Source of the DNA: Flavobacteriales bacterium
GTDB lineage: Bacteria; Bacteroidota; Bacteroidia; UBA10329
Assembly (NCBI GenBank): GCA_018402015.1
Contig: JAGYJL010000012.1
Location: forward strand, 1-49,571
DNA length: 49,571 nt
Direction: 5' to 3'
Positions 24,957-34,359 of the stretch are shown in pieces; position 1 is the stretch's first letter; every line of letters begins with the position of its first letter. A model generated the notes under the pieces. That model saw only the letters and a program-made list of their open reading frames with translations. It was not told the origin of the DNA and did not search any database. Made by a program: the position numbers and the translations under genes.

Positions 24957-25824
24957 AATCGTGAATGTGTTCGGCTATTTTCGGCCCTTGATCTTCTTGA
25001 AGAAAGTGACCAGCACGTTCAATGATCACCTCTGGTTCATTCTTGGCACTAGGAATATTCTCCTTAAACCAGCGGTCGGCACCTTTCGTTATTGGGTCGT
25101 TTTCTGAGAACATTACCAATGCTGGCTTTGTCCATGATTTCAACACTTCCCGTGCTCGTTTCATTTGCCGTACGCCATCGTCCTTTGGGTTGGTGGGTAC
25201 TAAACTAGGCCAAGCCCTTGCCCCGGCCTTATATTTTTCATCTGGGTAAGGGGCTTCGTAACCAGCCAAAGCTTGTAATTGCGGGGTTTTGTACGTGCCC
25301 CATTTTATTACGTTCTTGACTGGAAATGATGGCCAGAATCGGGAAAATGCTCGCCAAAGTTTAAACGAAATGGGCATGCTCCGATGTCCCAAAGGCAGGG
25401 AAGTATTCATGATAACCACACGCTTGAACAGTTCAGGATGCTTTCCCAACACGCTCAACCCGATCAATCCGCCCCAGTCGTGCACTACCAAAGTGATGTC
25501 TTTCAGTTCAGCTCGCTCAATGAATTTTATGAGCGTGCGGTAGTGCATGAAAAAGGAATAATCCTTAATACGGGTGAATTTGTCTGAGCGACCGAATCCG
25601 AAAAAATCTGGAGCAATTACCCGATAGTTCTTCTTCAATATTGGAATCATTTTCCGATACAGATAACTCCAAGTGGGTTCGCCATGTAAACACAGGATCA
25701 CCTCGCCTTCACCCTCATCCAAATAGTGGAATCGTCCGCCATTTATCTCCATGTAATGGGGATCGTAAGGATATCCCGGTAAACCGTAGAAACGCTCATC
25801 AGGCGTTCGCATCATCTCAATCAT
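24895..25824 (-). CDS. Haloalkane dehalogenase-type alpha/beta hydrolase
   Basis: A 309-residue alpha/beta hydrolase. The oxyanion loop HGEP (48-51), the nucleophile in VHDWGG (Asp116, with the following Trp117 that helps bind halide in the family), the acid in FSENDP (Asp243) and the base in AGHFLQED (His273) all fit haloalkane dehalogenases of subfamily I. An esterase would have Ser in place of Asp116. Hydrolysis of a halogen-carbon bond or a related activity such as epoxide hydrolysis is plausible; HFLQED and DPITKG favour dehalogenase. The start MIEMM at 25824 is preceded by a TATCTTG box. The 3' end overlaps mfd by 62 bases. Confidence 0.85.
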   Translation of the reverse strand: MIEMMRTPDERFYGLPGYPYDPHYMEINGGRFHYLDEGEGEVILCLHGEPTWSYLYRKMIPILKKNYRVIAPDFFGFGRSDKFTRIKDYSFFMHYRTLIKFIERAELKDITLVVHDWGGLIGLSVLGKHPELFKRVVIMNTSLPLGHRSMPISFKLWRAFSRFWPSFPVKNVIKWGTYKTPQLQALAGYEAPYPDEKYKAGARAWPSLVPTNPKDDGVRQMKRAREVLKSWTKPALVMFSENDPITKGADRWFKENIPSAKNEPEVIIERAGHFLQEDQGPKIAEHIHDFILRSLAQEHGESAEPGPEL

Positions 25825-25840
25825 GCTGCAAGATAAAAAT

Positions 25841-27088
25841 CTACTTACTACGAATAGCCTCTACCGGGCTAAGCCGCGATGCTAGGTAGGCCGGAATTAC
25901 TCCTGCAATAAGACCAATGGTAACGGAAATGGCAATTCCGGTCATGATGTTACTTAGAGTGAGATAGATCTCCACATCAAACGCGTAGGATGCGACAAAT
26001 GTGAGGATGTAAACGATAATAAGCCCTGCAATTCCACCCATCAGACTCAGGAATACCGCTTCAGACAGGAACTCCATCATGATGAACCAATTCTTGGCTC
26101 CCAAAGATTTTTCTATTCCAATGAGGTGGGTTCTCTCCTTTACAGATACGAACATGATGTTCGCAATCCCAAATCCTCCAACAAGAATTGAAAATCCTCC
26201 AATGATGGTTCCGGCAATGTTGAGGATCTGAAAGAGTTTTTCGAGCGATTTGGATAGCAAACTGATCTCATTCAAAGCGAAATTGTCGTCTGCTTTTGGT
26301 TTTAGACTTCTAATGCTACGCATGATTCCGCGGAGTTCATCCATCATGGCAGCCGTTTCTATACCCGGCCTGGCTTTTACCATTACCATTGGTTTTGATC
26401 CCGGATGGTCGAGTTTGATCACTTGCCGAGCAAAGTTTATGGGCATCAATAATTGATTGTCGACCGAGTTACCGAAAACAGATTCTCCTTCCACACCGAA
26501 AACCCCAATAACTGTCATTTTCCGTTTTAGCACCTTAACGGTTTTTCCCACAGGATTCTCGTTGCCAAATAGGCCTTGAGCCACTGCCATTCCAATGATG
26601 CAGACATTCTTTCCAATGTTCGATTCTGCCAACGTGAAGTAGCGCCCCGTAACGATATCAAACGATTTGATTCTGTTATAATCGTGCGTTACAGCCACTA
26701 CGCTTACGTTCTCTACCACGTTCGAACCGTAGTCCACATTTTTGGTCTTTGAAGCCATGAAAACGACTGCTTCTGCCGTACGACTTCTGCGCTGAACTTC
26801 CTTAAAGTCGTGCAGGTCGGCCTCTGGGCGTTGCCAGTATTTCCACCACTCCTGAAACGCGCCTGAATCCCACGGCCACTTCTGGATGTATACCGTATTA
26901 TCACCCAAGGATTGAATATTATCTCGGATGTTCTTCTCCATGGAGTCTACCAGGGTAAAAACGGTAATAATTGCCATAATGCCTATGGTGATTCCCAATA
27001 GCGAAAGGATGGTTCGAAGCTTGTTGCCCACAAGGGCATTCCAAGCCATTTTAATGCTTTCGTTGAAGAGTTTGAGGAATATGATCAT
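25841..27088 (-). CDS. MacB-type ABC transporter permease
   Basis: A 415-residue permease with an N-terminal helix (about residues 20-48), a periplasmic MacB-PCD domain (about 50-260) and three C-terminal helices of the FtsX region containing ERTHLIGIEKSLGA (about residue 331). The end LASRLSPVEAIRSK is typical. It needs a separate ATPase; none is adjacent, but the MacB/LolD-type ATPase at 43942-44676 could serve. Possible roles include export of a peptide or lipid, or mechanotransmission across the envelope. It is divergent from purH. Confidence 0.88.
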   Translation of the reverse strand: MIIFLKLFNESIKMAWNALVGNKLRTILSLLGITIGIMAIITVFTLVDSMEKNIRDNIQSLGDNTVYIQKWPWDSGAFQEWWKYWQRPEADLHDFKEVQRRSRTAEAVVFMASKTKNVDYGSNVVENVSVVAVTHDYNRIKSFDIVTGRYFTLAESNIGKNVCIIGMAVAQGLFGNENPVGKTVKVLKRKMTVIGVFGVEGESVFGNSVDNQLLMPINFARQVIKLDHPGSKPMVMVKARPGIETAAMMDELRGIMRSIRSLKPKADDNFALNEISLLSKSLEKLFQILNIAGTIIGGFSILVGGFGIANIMFVSVKERTHLIGIEKSLGAKNWFIMMEFLSEAVFLSLMGGIAGLIIVYILTFVASYAFDVEIYLTLSNIMTGIAISVTIGLIAGVIPAYLASRLSPVEAIRSK

Positions 27089-27131
27089 TCGCTGTTGAAA
27101 ACTTAGCGCAATTTACTTGGCCGCAACAAGC

Positions 27132-27169
27132 CAAAGGTAAGCTAATTGCCCTTTAAAAGGCTACCTTTG
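27132..27169. promoter_or_regulatory. Facing -7 boxes in an inverted repeat between the MacB-type permease and purH genes
   Basis: CAAAGGTA (27132-27139, that is TACCTTTG on the minus strand) and TACCTTTG (27162-27169) form an inverted repeat. Each matches TAnnTTTG for its own outward gene. The minus box gives a leader of about 37 bases for the permease; the plus box gives one of about 90 bases for purH. The arms are close enough for a shared binding site. Confidence 0.5.
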
Positions 27170-27267
27170 ACCCGCTCGGAAAAAGCTTCTGAAACCCTCG
27201 ATTTTATTGGAGTTTAGGCTGTTTAGGAAACCACTTTCCGACTGTTTTGTTTTTTGAATCTCAGTAA

Positions 27268-28785
27268 TTGAAAAAAGTGGCGAAAAAGACCATAAAGAAT
27301 GCATTGATATCTGTCTTTCACAAAGAAGGATTGGAGCCGATTGTTGAACAGTTGGTGAAACATGGCGTGAACATCTATTCCACTGGAGGAACACAGACTT
27401 ATTTGGAAGAATTAGGAGCCGTGGTGCTTCCTGTGGAAGAACTCACATCTTACCCATCAATTTTGGGAGGTAGAGTAAAAACCCTTCACCCGAAAGTATT
27501 CGGTGGTATTCTTGGAAGAAGAGAAGAACAAAGCGACCTGCTTCAGTTGGAGGAATATGAGATCCCAGAGATCGATCTGGTAATTGTTGATCTGTATCCT
27601 TTTGAGGATACGGTTGCCAGCGGAGCGCCAGAGCAGGACATTATTGAGAAAATCGATATCGGTGGAATCTCTTTGATCCGAGCGGCAGCAAAGAATTTCA
27701 AGGATGTAGTAATTATTCCATCCAAGGATCAATATGCCGCGCTGGCCGGTTTAATTGCAGACGGAGCTTCAACAACCTTGGAAGATAGAAAGGCATTTGC
27801 GAAGGCTGCATTCGCAGTTTCATCGCATTACGATACTGCAATTCACAGATACTTTGCAGGAGAAGGCTTTGCTCACAAAGAATCTGGCACTAAGGTGCTT
27901 CGTTATGGAGAAAATCCACACCAGGATGGTTTCTTTCATGGTGATCTTGATGCGTTGTTCGATCAGATTCATGGTAAAGAGTTGAGCTACAACAACCTTC
28001 TGGATGTAGACGCAGCTGTTGCTCTCATCTCCGATTTTGATGAGACCACCTTCGCTATTCTGAAACACAATAATGCCTGTGGTTTGGCAAGTAGACCGAA
28101 ATTGGTAGATGCGTGGAATGCGGCATTGGCTGGTGATCCTGTTTCGGCTTTCGGTGGAATTCTGATAACCAACGTGGAGGTGGATGCTGAAACAGCCGAA
28201 GAGATGAACAAGTTGTTCTTCGAGGTGGTCATTGCTCCATCGTACAGCGAGTCGGCTCTTGATATCCTGAAGCAAAAGAAGAACCGTGTCATCCTCATTC
28301 AGAAACCGTGTGATTTCCCGAAGCGCCAATTCCGTTCGTTGCTAAATGGAGTTTTGGAGCAGGATAAGGATCTGAGCACTCAAACGGTTGCGGATATGAA
28401 TCCGGTTACAGAATTGAAGCCCACAGATGCACAATACGAAGACCTGGTATTTGCTAACAAATTGGTTAAGCATACTAAGTCGAATACCATCGTTCTTGCA
28501 AAGAATAAGCAGTTGTTGGCAAGTGGTTGCGGAATGACATCTCGCGTTGATGCACTTCGGTTTGCCATAACTAAGGCAAACTCTTTTAACTTCGACCTTA
28601 ACGGAGCGGTTATGGCATCAGACGCATTCTTCCCATTCCCTGATTGTGTTGAAATTGCACACAATGAAGGCATTGATACGGTAATACAACCTGGCGGCTC
28701 CATTAAAGACAGCGAATCGATAGACTACTGCAACAATAATGGAATGGCGATGGTAGTTACAGGAGTAAGACACTTTAAACACTAA
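27268..28785 (+). CDS. purH: Bifunctional AICAR transformylase/IMP cyclohydrolase
   Basis: PurH (505 residues) carries out the last two steps of IMP synthesis. The N-terminal cyclohydrolase domain has ALISVFHKEGLEPIV, YSTGGTQTYLEELG and GGRVKTLHPKVFGGIL; the transformylase domain has the catalytic KHNNACG (about residue 266) and the C-terminal SDAFFPFPDCVEIA and TVIQPGGSIKD. No ATG fits; the frame starts at a TTG (27268) giving LKKVAKKTIKNALIS. mreB begins two bases after the stop, so purH is the first gene of the cell-shape operon. Confidence 0.96.
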   Translation: MKKVAKKTIKNALISVFHKEGLEPIVEQLVKHGVNIYSTGGTQTYLEELGAVVLPVEELTSYPSILGGRVKTLHPKVFGGILGRREEQSDLLQLEEYEIPEIDLVIVDLYPFEDTVASGAPEQDIIEKIDIGGISLIRAAAKNFKDVVIIPSKDQYAALAGLIADGASTTLEDRKAFAKAAFAVSSHYDTAIHRYFAGEGFAHKESGTKVLRYGENPHQDGFFHGDLDALFDQIHGKELSYNNLLDVDAAVALISDFDETTFAILKHNNACGLASRPKLVDAWNAALAGDPVSAFGGILITNVEVDAETAEEMNKLFFEVVIAPSYSESALDILKQKKNRVILIQKPCDFPKRQFRSLLNGVLEQDKDLSTQTVADMNPVTELKPTDAQYEDLVFANKLVKHTKSNTIVLAKNKQLLASGCGMTSRVDALRFAITKANSFNFDLNGAVMASDAFFPFPDCVEIAHNEGIDTVIQPGGSIKDSESIDYCNNNGMAMVVTGVRHFKH

Positions 28786-28787
28786 AA

Positions 28788-29813
28788 ATGGGGCTGTTCG
28801 ACTACTTCAGGCAGGAAATTGCAATTGACCTTGGAACGGCCAATACGCTGATCATCTACAACGATAAAGTGGTAGTGGATGAGCCGTCCATTGTTGCGAA
28901 AGACATACAAACGGGCAAGATCGTTGCAATTGGCAAGAAAGCCCAGCAAATGCACGGCAAGACCCACAAGAATATCGAGACCATACGACCTTTGAAGGAT
29001 GGTGTGATTGCCGATTTCGAAGCTGCAGAGCAGATGATCAAGGGAATGATTCAGATGATCAATCCTGGTAGGAGATACTTTATTCCACCACAGATCAGAA
29101 TGGTTATCTGTATTCCATCGGGTATTACAGAAGTAGAAAAGCGTGCGGTTCGCGACTCGGCAGAACACGCTGGTGCCAAAGATGTAAGATTGATTCAAGA
29201 ACCGATGGCTGCGGCCATTGGAATTGGGATCGATGTAGAAGAACCGATGGGAAACATGATCATCGATATTGGCGGTGGTACAAGTGAGATCGCTGTTATT
29301 GCACTTGGCGGAATTGTTTGCGATCGTTCCATCCGTGTTGCTGGAGATGATTTTACGGCCGATATAGAAGACTACATGCGCAGGCAGCACAACATCCTTA
29401 TCGGAGAACGCTCTGCCGAGAGAATTAAGATCGAGGTTGGTTCTGCACTTACAGAGCTTGAAAACCCGCCACCGGATTATGCTGTTCATGGGCGCGATTT
29501 GATGACTGGTATTCCGAAAGAGATAACCGTGTCATATCAGGAAGTGGCTCACGCATTGGATAAGTCCATCACCAAGATCGAAACAGCTATTCTGAACAAC
29601 TTGGAGATGACTCCGCCAGAACTTTCTGCCGATATTTATAGAACAGGCCTTTACCTAGCAGGTGGTGGCTCTATGCTGCGTGGTCTCGACAAGCGAATTT
29701 CTCAGAAAACAAAACTTCCTGTTCACATTGCAGACGACCCATTGAGAGCGGTTGCGCGTGGAACAGGTATTGCACTCAAGAACATCGACCGATTCCCATT
29801 CCTGATGAGATGA
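28788..29813 (+). CDS. mreB: Rod shape-determining protein MreB
   Basis: An actin homologue of 341 residues that forms membrane-associated filaments guiding lateral wall synthesis. It shows IAIDLGTANTLI (phosphate 1), IIDIGGGTSEIAVIALGG (phosphate 2), and the adenosine motif LYLAGGGSMLRGLD. The N-terminal MGLFDYFRQ is a probable membrane-binding amphipathic stretch. It follows purH by two bases. Confidence 0.97.
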   Translation: MGLFDYFRQEIAIDLGTANTLIIYNDKVVVDEPSIVAKDIQTGKIVAIGKKAQQMHGKTHKNIETIRPLKDGVIADFEAAEQMIKGMIQMINPGRRYFIPPQIRMVICIPSGITEVEKRAVRDSAEHAGAKDVRLIQEPMAAAIGIGIDVEEPMGNMIIDIGGGTSEIAVIALGGIVCDRSIRVAGDDFTADIEDYMRRQHNILIGERSAERIKIEVGSALTELENPPPDYAVHGRDLMTGIPKEITVSYQEVAHALDKSITKIETAILNNLEMTPPELSADIYRTGLYLAGGGSMLRGLDKRISQKTKLPVHIADDPLRAVARGTGIALKNIDRFPFLMR

Positions 29814-29835
29814 TCGGTTTCAATACGGATGAAAC

Positions 29836-30672
29836 ATGAAGAACATCCTGCTTTTTATCTACAGGAATCATGTGTTCTTCGTTTTCCTATTGCTTGAACT
29901 TGCATGTTTTTGGCTCATTGTCCGAAACAACAATTTTCATCGGGGCAGTATGCTCAATTCCAGTAACCAAGTGGCTGGAAGCATTTATGAGTTCAATAAC
30001 GGAATTACGGAGTATTTCAAATTGAAGACCATAAACGATGAGTTGGCATTGGAAAACGCCACACTTCGTTCTATGCTAAGCAGTTCAAAGTATACGGTTT
30101 CAACCACAAACTACACGGTCCGGGATTCCGTATCCAGGCAGCATTATACCTACGTTCCGGCCAAAGTGGTCAATAATTCAACCGATCGAAGGAGCAATTA
30201 CCTCACCATTGACCGTGGTCTCCTTCAAGGAGTACAACCCGAAATGGCCGTTCTTTCGTCTGCTGGTATCGTAGGTATTGTCAAAGACGTATCAAAGAAT
30301 TTTGCAACCGTTATATCCGTTCTGCATAAGAACTCCAGTATCAGCGCTAAACTGGCCAACACAGGTTATATCGGTTCTTTAACGTGGGATGGTCGCGATC
30401 CGCAAGTGGTGCAATTGATGGATATTCCAAATCATGTGGAATTGGCAGAAGGCATGGTTGTACAGACTTCGGGCTATTCAGCCATGTTCCCCGCAGGAAT
30501 AGCAATCGGCAAGGTCAGATCATTCAGCATAAAGGAAGGCGATAATTTCTACTCTATTGAAGTGGATCTATTTACCGATATGAACGCAGTAAGTGTAGTT
30601 TACGTGGTAAACAACATGATGGGAGCCGAGCAACAAGAGTTGGAACTACAAGCGCAAACGGATGACAACTGA
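29836..30672 (+). CDS. mreC: Rod shape-determining protein MreC
   Basis: A 278-residue bitopic protein with a short cytoplasmic N-terminus, one membrane helix (about residues 11-28, FFVFLLLELACFWLIV), a coiled-coil segment (NDELALENATLRSML) and a periplasmic beta domain (TIDRGLLQGVQPEMAVLSSAGIVG). In the elongasome it links MreB to PBP2. The stop overlaps the mreD start region by 11 bases. Confidence 0.94.
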   Translation: MKNILLFIYRNHVFFVFLLLELACFWLIVRNNNFHRGSMLNSSNQVAGSIYEFNNGITEYFKLKTINDELALENATLRSMLSSSKYTVSTTNYTVRDSVSRQHYTYVPAKVVNNSTDRRSNYLTIDRGLLQGVQPEMAVLSSAGIVGIVKDVSKNFATVISVLHKNSSISAKLANTGYIGSLTWDGRDPQVVQLMDIPNHVELAEGMVVQTSGYSAMFPAGIAIGKVRSFSIKEGDNFYSIEVDLFTDMNAVSVVYVVNNMMGAEQQELELQAQTDDN

Positions 30673-31177
30673 TATGTTGAAATACGTATGGCAGTTCATT
30701 CTGCTCTGCCTGTTACAGGTACTCATTTTCAATAACCTGAATTTGGGCGGATATGTAAATCCGTTCCCCTACATCTACTTGATTCTCATGCTACCTATTT
30801 CCATGGGGCGCATTCCGGTTCTTTTGGTCGGGTTTTTTCTTGGTCTCACGGTCGATGTGTTCTCCAACACAGGAGGAATGCATGCAGCAGCCACTACGCT
30901 CATCGCATTCTATCGCCCGTTGTACATCAAAGCTCAATCACCGCGCGAAGGTTACGAGCTTACCGCAGTTCCTAGCATCAAGCAGTTCGGAATCACATGG
31001 TTCATCCCGTATGCACTGCTTTTGGTGGTCATGCATCATTCGGTGCTTTTTCTGTTGGAAGCATTCAGATTCTCCGACTTTTTCCACACGTTTCTCAAAG
31101 CCGTTCTCAGCTCAGGATTAACGATGGTTATTATCGTGTTCATCGAGTACATGTTCGTTAACGAAAGACGCAGGTAA
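30662..31177 (+). CDS. mreD: Rod shape-determining protein MreD
   Basis: A 171-residue polytopic membrane protein with about five hydrophobic helices, including FILLCLLQVLIFNNLNLGG at the N-terminus and GFFLGLTVDVFSNTGGMHAAA, a typical MreD signature. The start at 30662 overlaps mreC; the next ATG at 30674 is an alternative. The stop codon overlaps the next start as TAATG. Confidence 0.92.
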   Translation: MTTDMLKYVWQFILLCLLQVLIFNNLNLGGYVNPFPYIYLILMLPISMGRIPVLLVGFFLGLTVDVFSNTGGMHAAATTLIAFYRPLYIKAQSPREGYELTAVPSIKQFGITWFIPYALLLVVMHHSVLFLLEAFRFSDFFHTFLKAVLSSGLTMVIIVFIEYMFVNERRR

Positions 31178-33012
31178 TGTCGTTTCAATCCAAACATACA
31201 GACCGTATGTATGTGGTGATGGGAATCGTTCTGCTCATTTCACTTACGTTCTTGGGTAGACTGTTCTACGTTCAGGTGATCGATAAATCGTATCAGTTAT
31301 CCGCAGATAATAACGTGCTACGGTACGAGACAGAATTTCCGGCTCGAGGTAGAATTTATGATCGAGATGGAAGACTTCTGGTGTACAACGAGGCCGCCTA
31401 CGACCTTATGATCATTCCTCGGCAAGCAACAAGTATCGATACCACGGAACTGTGTCGCATTCTAAATATTTCGAAGGAGGATTTCATCCGAAAAATGGAC
31501 AAGGCAAAGGCCTATTCGTGGCGTAAGCCTACCATTTTCGAAAAGCAGATATCGACCATTACGTATGCCGAATTGCAGGAAAAGCTTTACCGATTCTCAG
31601 GATTTTTTGTGCAGAAAAGAACACTTCGTAAGTATCCAGAACCTGTTGCTGCGCATCTGTTGGGTTATGTAGGAGAAGCAAGTCAGACCAAATTGGATGA
31701 AGACCCCTACTACAAGCGTGGCGATTACGTGGGTATCAGTGGTTTGGAAAAATCGTACGAGACCGAGTTACGTGGGCAGAAAGGGGTAAAAGTGATCATG
31801 GTTGATGTATTCAACCGCCCCAAAGGAAGCTACAAGGAAGGAAAGTACGATACGGTTGCGGTAGCTGGAAAAACCCTGCATGCAAGCATTGATGCAGAGT
31901 TGCAAGCTTATGGCGAGCTTCTGATGCAGAATAAGACCGGTGGAATTGTTGCCTTAGAGCCTTCAACAGGAGAGATTCTGGCATTGGTAAGCGCACCCAG
32001 TTTCGACCCTAATCTGCTGGTTGGGCGGGTACGGTCTGATAATTATCGGATGTTGCAAGCAGACACGCTAAAACCGCTGTTCAATCGTGCGTTGATGAGC
32101 GAACAGAATCCTCCGGGTTCCACATTTAAACTCATCAATGCCTTAATTGGGCAACAAGTTGGTGTGCTGAATGAGAACACCACCTACCGTTGCCCTCGCG
32201 GATACGTGTCGGGCAGTTTTAGAATGGGTTGCCACGATCACCGTTCGCCACTTAACCTGAGAGAATCCATTCAGCATTCGTGCAATGCCTATTACGGAAA
32301 TGTGTTCCGCAACATCATTGACCACACAGGAAAACCTTGGGAAGGTTTTGCCATTTGGCGCAAGCATGTGGTCAGTTTTGGCCTTGGAACAAAATTCAAT
32401 ACCGACCTTCCAATAGAGTATGCTGGAATTGTGCCTACTAACGAGTTTTACGATAAACATTACGGAAAGAATCATTGGAAATCGTTGACCATTATTTCCA
32501 TGGCCATTGGGCAGGGAGAGTTGGGAACCACGCCTTTGCAATTGGCAAATATGACCGCTGCCATTGCCAATCGTGGCTATTATTATCCACCGCATTTGGT
32601 CACTGCTATAGACGATGAGCCCATCAAGAATCGCTTTACCGAAAAACAGTTTACAACCATCGACCCCAAGTATTTTGAACCTGTTATAGATGGTATGGCC
32701 ATGGTGTTTGAGCAGGGAGGTACCGGATATCGATCTCGGCACGATAGCATTGTGATGTGCGGTAAAACAGGAACGGCTCAGAATCCGCATGGCGAAGACC
32801 ACTCCATTTTCATTTGTTTTGCCCCTAAGGATGATCCCAAAATTGCCTTGGCCGTTTTCGTAGAGAATGGTGGCGGAGGTAGTAAGTACGCAGCGCCTAT
32901 TGCCAGTTTAATGGTAGAAAAGTATCTGACCGATACGGTTGCCAGACCCAATTTAGAGAAGCCGATACTGGAGGCAAATCTCATCGACCCATCTAAAAAC
33001 GTGGCGCCATGA
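31177..33012 (+). CDS. mrdA: Penicillin-binding protein 2
   Basis: A 611-residue class B transpeptidase for lateral wall synthesis. It has an N-terminal helix (about residues 12-30), a PBP dimerisation domain with PARGRIYDRDGRLLVYN, and the transpeptidase domain with SxxK as PPGSTFKLI (about residue 316), SxN as SCNAYYGN, and KTG as CGKTGTAQNPHGEDHS. It partners with RodA, encoded next with a four-base overlap (ATGA). Confidence 0.97.
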   Translation: MSFQSKHTDRMYVVMGIVLLISLTFLGRLFYVQVIDKSYQLSADNNVLRYETEFPARGRIYDRDGRLLVYNEAAYDLMIIPRQATSIDTTELCRILNISKEDFIRKMDKAKAYSWRKPTIFEKQISTITYAELQEKLYRFSGFFVQKRTLRKYPEPVAAHLLGYVGEASQTKLDEDPYYKRGDYVGISGLEKSYETELRGQKGVKVIMVDVFNRPKGSYKEGKYDTVAVAGKTLHASIDAELQAYGELLMQNKTGGIVALEPSTGEILALVSAPSFDPNLLVGRVRSDNYRMLQADTLKPLFNRALMSEQNPPGSTFKLINALIGQQVGVLNENTTYRCPRGYVSGSFRMGCHDHRSPLNLRESIQHSCNAYYGNVFRNIIDHTGKPWEGFAIWRKHVVSFGLGTKFNTDLPIEYAGIVPTNEFYDKHYGKNHWKSLTIISMAIGQGELGTTPLQLANMTAAIANRGYYYPPHLVTAIDDEPIKNRFTEKQFTTIDPKYFEPVIDGMAMVFEQGGTGYRSRHDSIVMCGKTGTAQNPHGEDHSIFICFAPKDDPKIALAVFVENGGGGSKYAAPIASLMVEKYLTDTVARPNLEKPILEANLIDPSKNVAP

Positions 33013-34274
33013 GAGAGCAACGTAGCATATTCGATGGTATCGACTGGGTTATGGTCGGTCTCTTCCTCATACTTGTTTTTATGGGGTGGATCAATATCTA
33101 TGCTGCCGTTTTTAACGAAGAGCATCAGAGCATTTTAGACTCAACGCAGCGCTATGGTAAGCAGCTTTTCTTCATCGTATTTGCCATTTTCGTTGGTCTG
33201 GTCATCATGCTTATTGATGGTAAATTCTTCTCAACCTTTGCCTTGCCCATTTATGGCCTTACAATGCTGTTGTTGGTTGTGGTTCTTTTTACCGCCAGAG
33301 ATGTGGCCGGAGCCCGCTCTTGGATAGATATAGGTGCGTTTAAATTGCAGCCCTCAGAATTTGCCAAATACGCAACTTCCTTGGCTTTGGCCTCTTATCT
33401 CAGCACCATCAATATCAGGATGGATGAATTGAAGACCAAACTTGTTGCAACCCTCATTCTGGTCATTCCTGCCGGGTTGATCCTGCTACAGAACGATACA
33501 GGTTCCATGTTGGTGTTCGGAGCATTTGCGTTGGTCATGTACAGAGAAGGGCTTTCTGGTAACTTCCTTCTTTTCGGTTTGGCAATGGCAGTTCTGTTCA
33601 TCTTCGCCCTGCTTTTTACGCCTCTTACCATGCTTATCATTTTGGGAAGCATTGGGCTGGTGGTTTTTCTATTTCAGCGGAGGAAGACCTGGAAACTGGG
33701 CCTTTCAATTGGGGCGGTGCTGATGGTTTTAATGGGTTTTGTGTACAGCGTAGATTACATCTTTAACGAGGTGCTGGAACCGCATCAGCAAGTGCGTATC
33801 AATGTATTGCTTGGTAAAGAAGACGACCCGAAAGGTGCCGGCTATAACGTCAATCAGAGCAAGATAGCCATCGGCTCTGGCGGATTTACAGGTAAAGGAT
33901 TTCTAAAGGGAACACAGACCAAGTACGATTTTGTGCCAGAACAGACCACCGACTTTATTTTCTGCACAGTAGGCGAGGAGTGGGGCTTTCTAGGCACCTT
34001 TGTCGTCATTACATTATTTGCTGCGCTCATTCTGCGCATTCTGTTCATAGCAGAAAGACAGCGCTCTGCCTTTACGCGCATTTACGGTTACTGTGTGGCC
34101 AGCATTTTCCTCTTCCATTTTATGATAAACATTGGAATGACCATTGGCCTCATGCCCGTAATAGGCATTCCGTTGCCATTCTTCAGTTACGGAGGTTCAT
34201 CGCTGCTAGGCTTCACCATCCTGCTGTTCACCTTTATTAAATTGGATGGCTACCGCTTGCAGCAGTTGAGGTAA
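33009..34274 (+). CDS. rodA: Peptidoglycan polymerase RodA (SEDS family)
   Basis: A 421-residue integral membrane glycosyltransferase with about ten helices. SEDS features include ARSWIDIGAFKLQPSEFAKY, GYNVNQSKIAIGSGGFTGKGFLKGTQTKYDFVPEQTTDFIFC in the large extracellular loop, and LPFFSYGGSSLLGF at the end. It is the last gene of the purH-mre-mrdA operon; an insertion sequence begins 16 bases after its stop. Confidence 0.97.
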   Translation: MREQRSIFDGIDWVMVGLFLILVFMGWINIYAAVFNEEHQSILDSTQRYGKQLFFIVFAIFVGLVIMLIDGKFFSTFALPIYGLTMLLLVVVLFTARDVAGARSWIDIGAFKLQPSEFAKYATSLALASYLSTINIRMDELKTKLVATLILVIPAGLILLQNDTGSMLVFGAFALVMYREGLSGNFLLFGLAMAVLFIFALLFTPLTMLIILGSIGLVVFLFQRRKTWKLGLSIGAVLMVLMGFVYSVDYIFNEVLEPHQQVRINVLLGKEDDPKGAGYNVNQSKIAIGSGGFTGKGFLKGTQTKYDFVPEQTTDFIFCTVGEEWGFLGTFVVITLFAALILRILFIAERQRSAFTRIYGYCVASIFLFHFMINIGMTIGLMPVIGIPLPFFSYGGSSLLGFTILLFTFIKLDGYRLQQLR

Positions 34275-34359
34275 GCCCGGCCTAAATAGATGAGTCTGTT
34301 CAATAAACTGTGTCAGTTGTCATAGAGATAGATATTTGATAACCAGATAGACACAGAAA

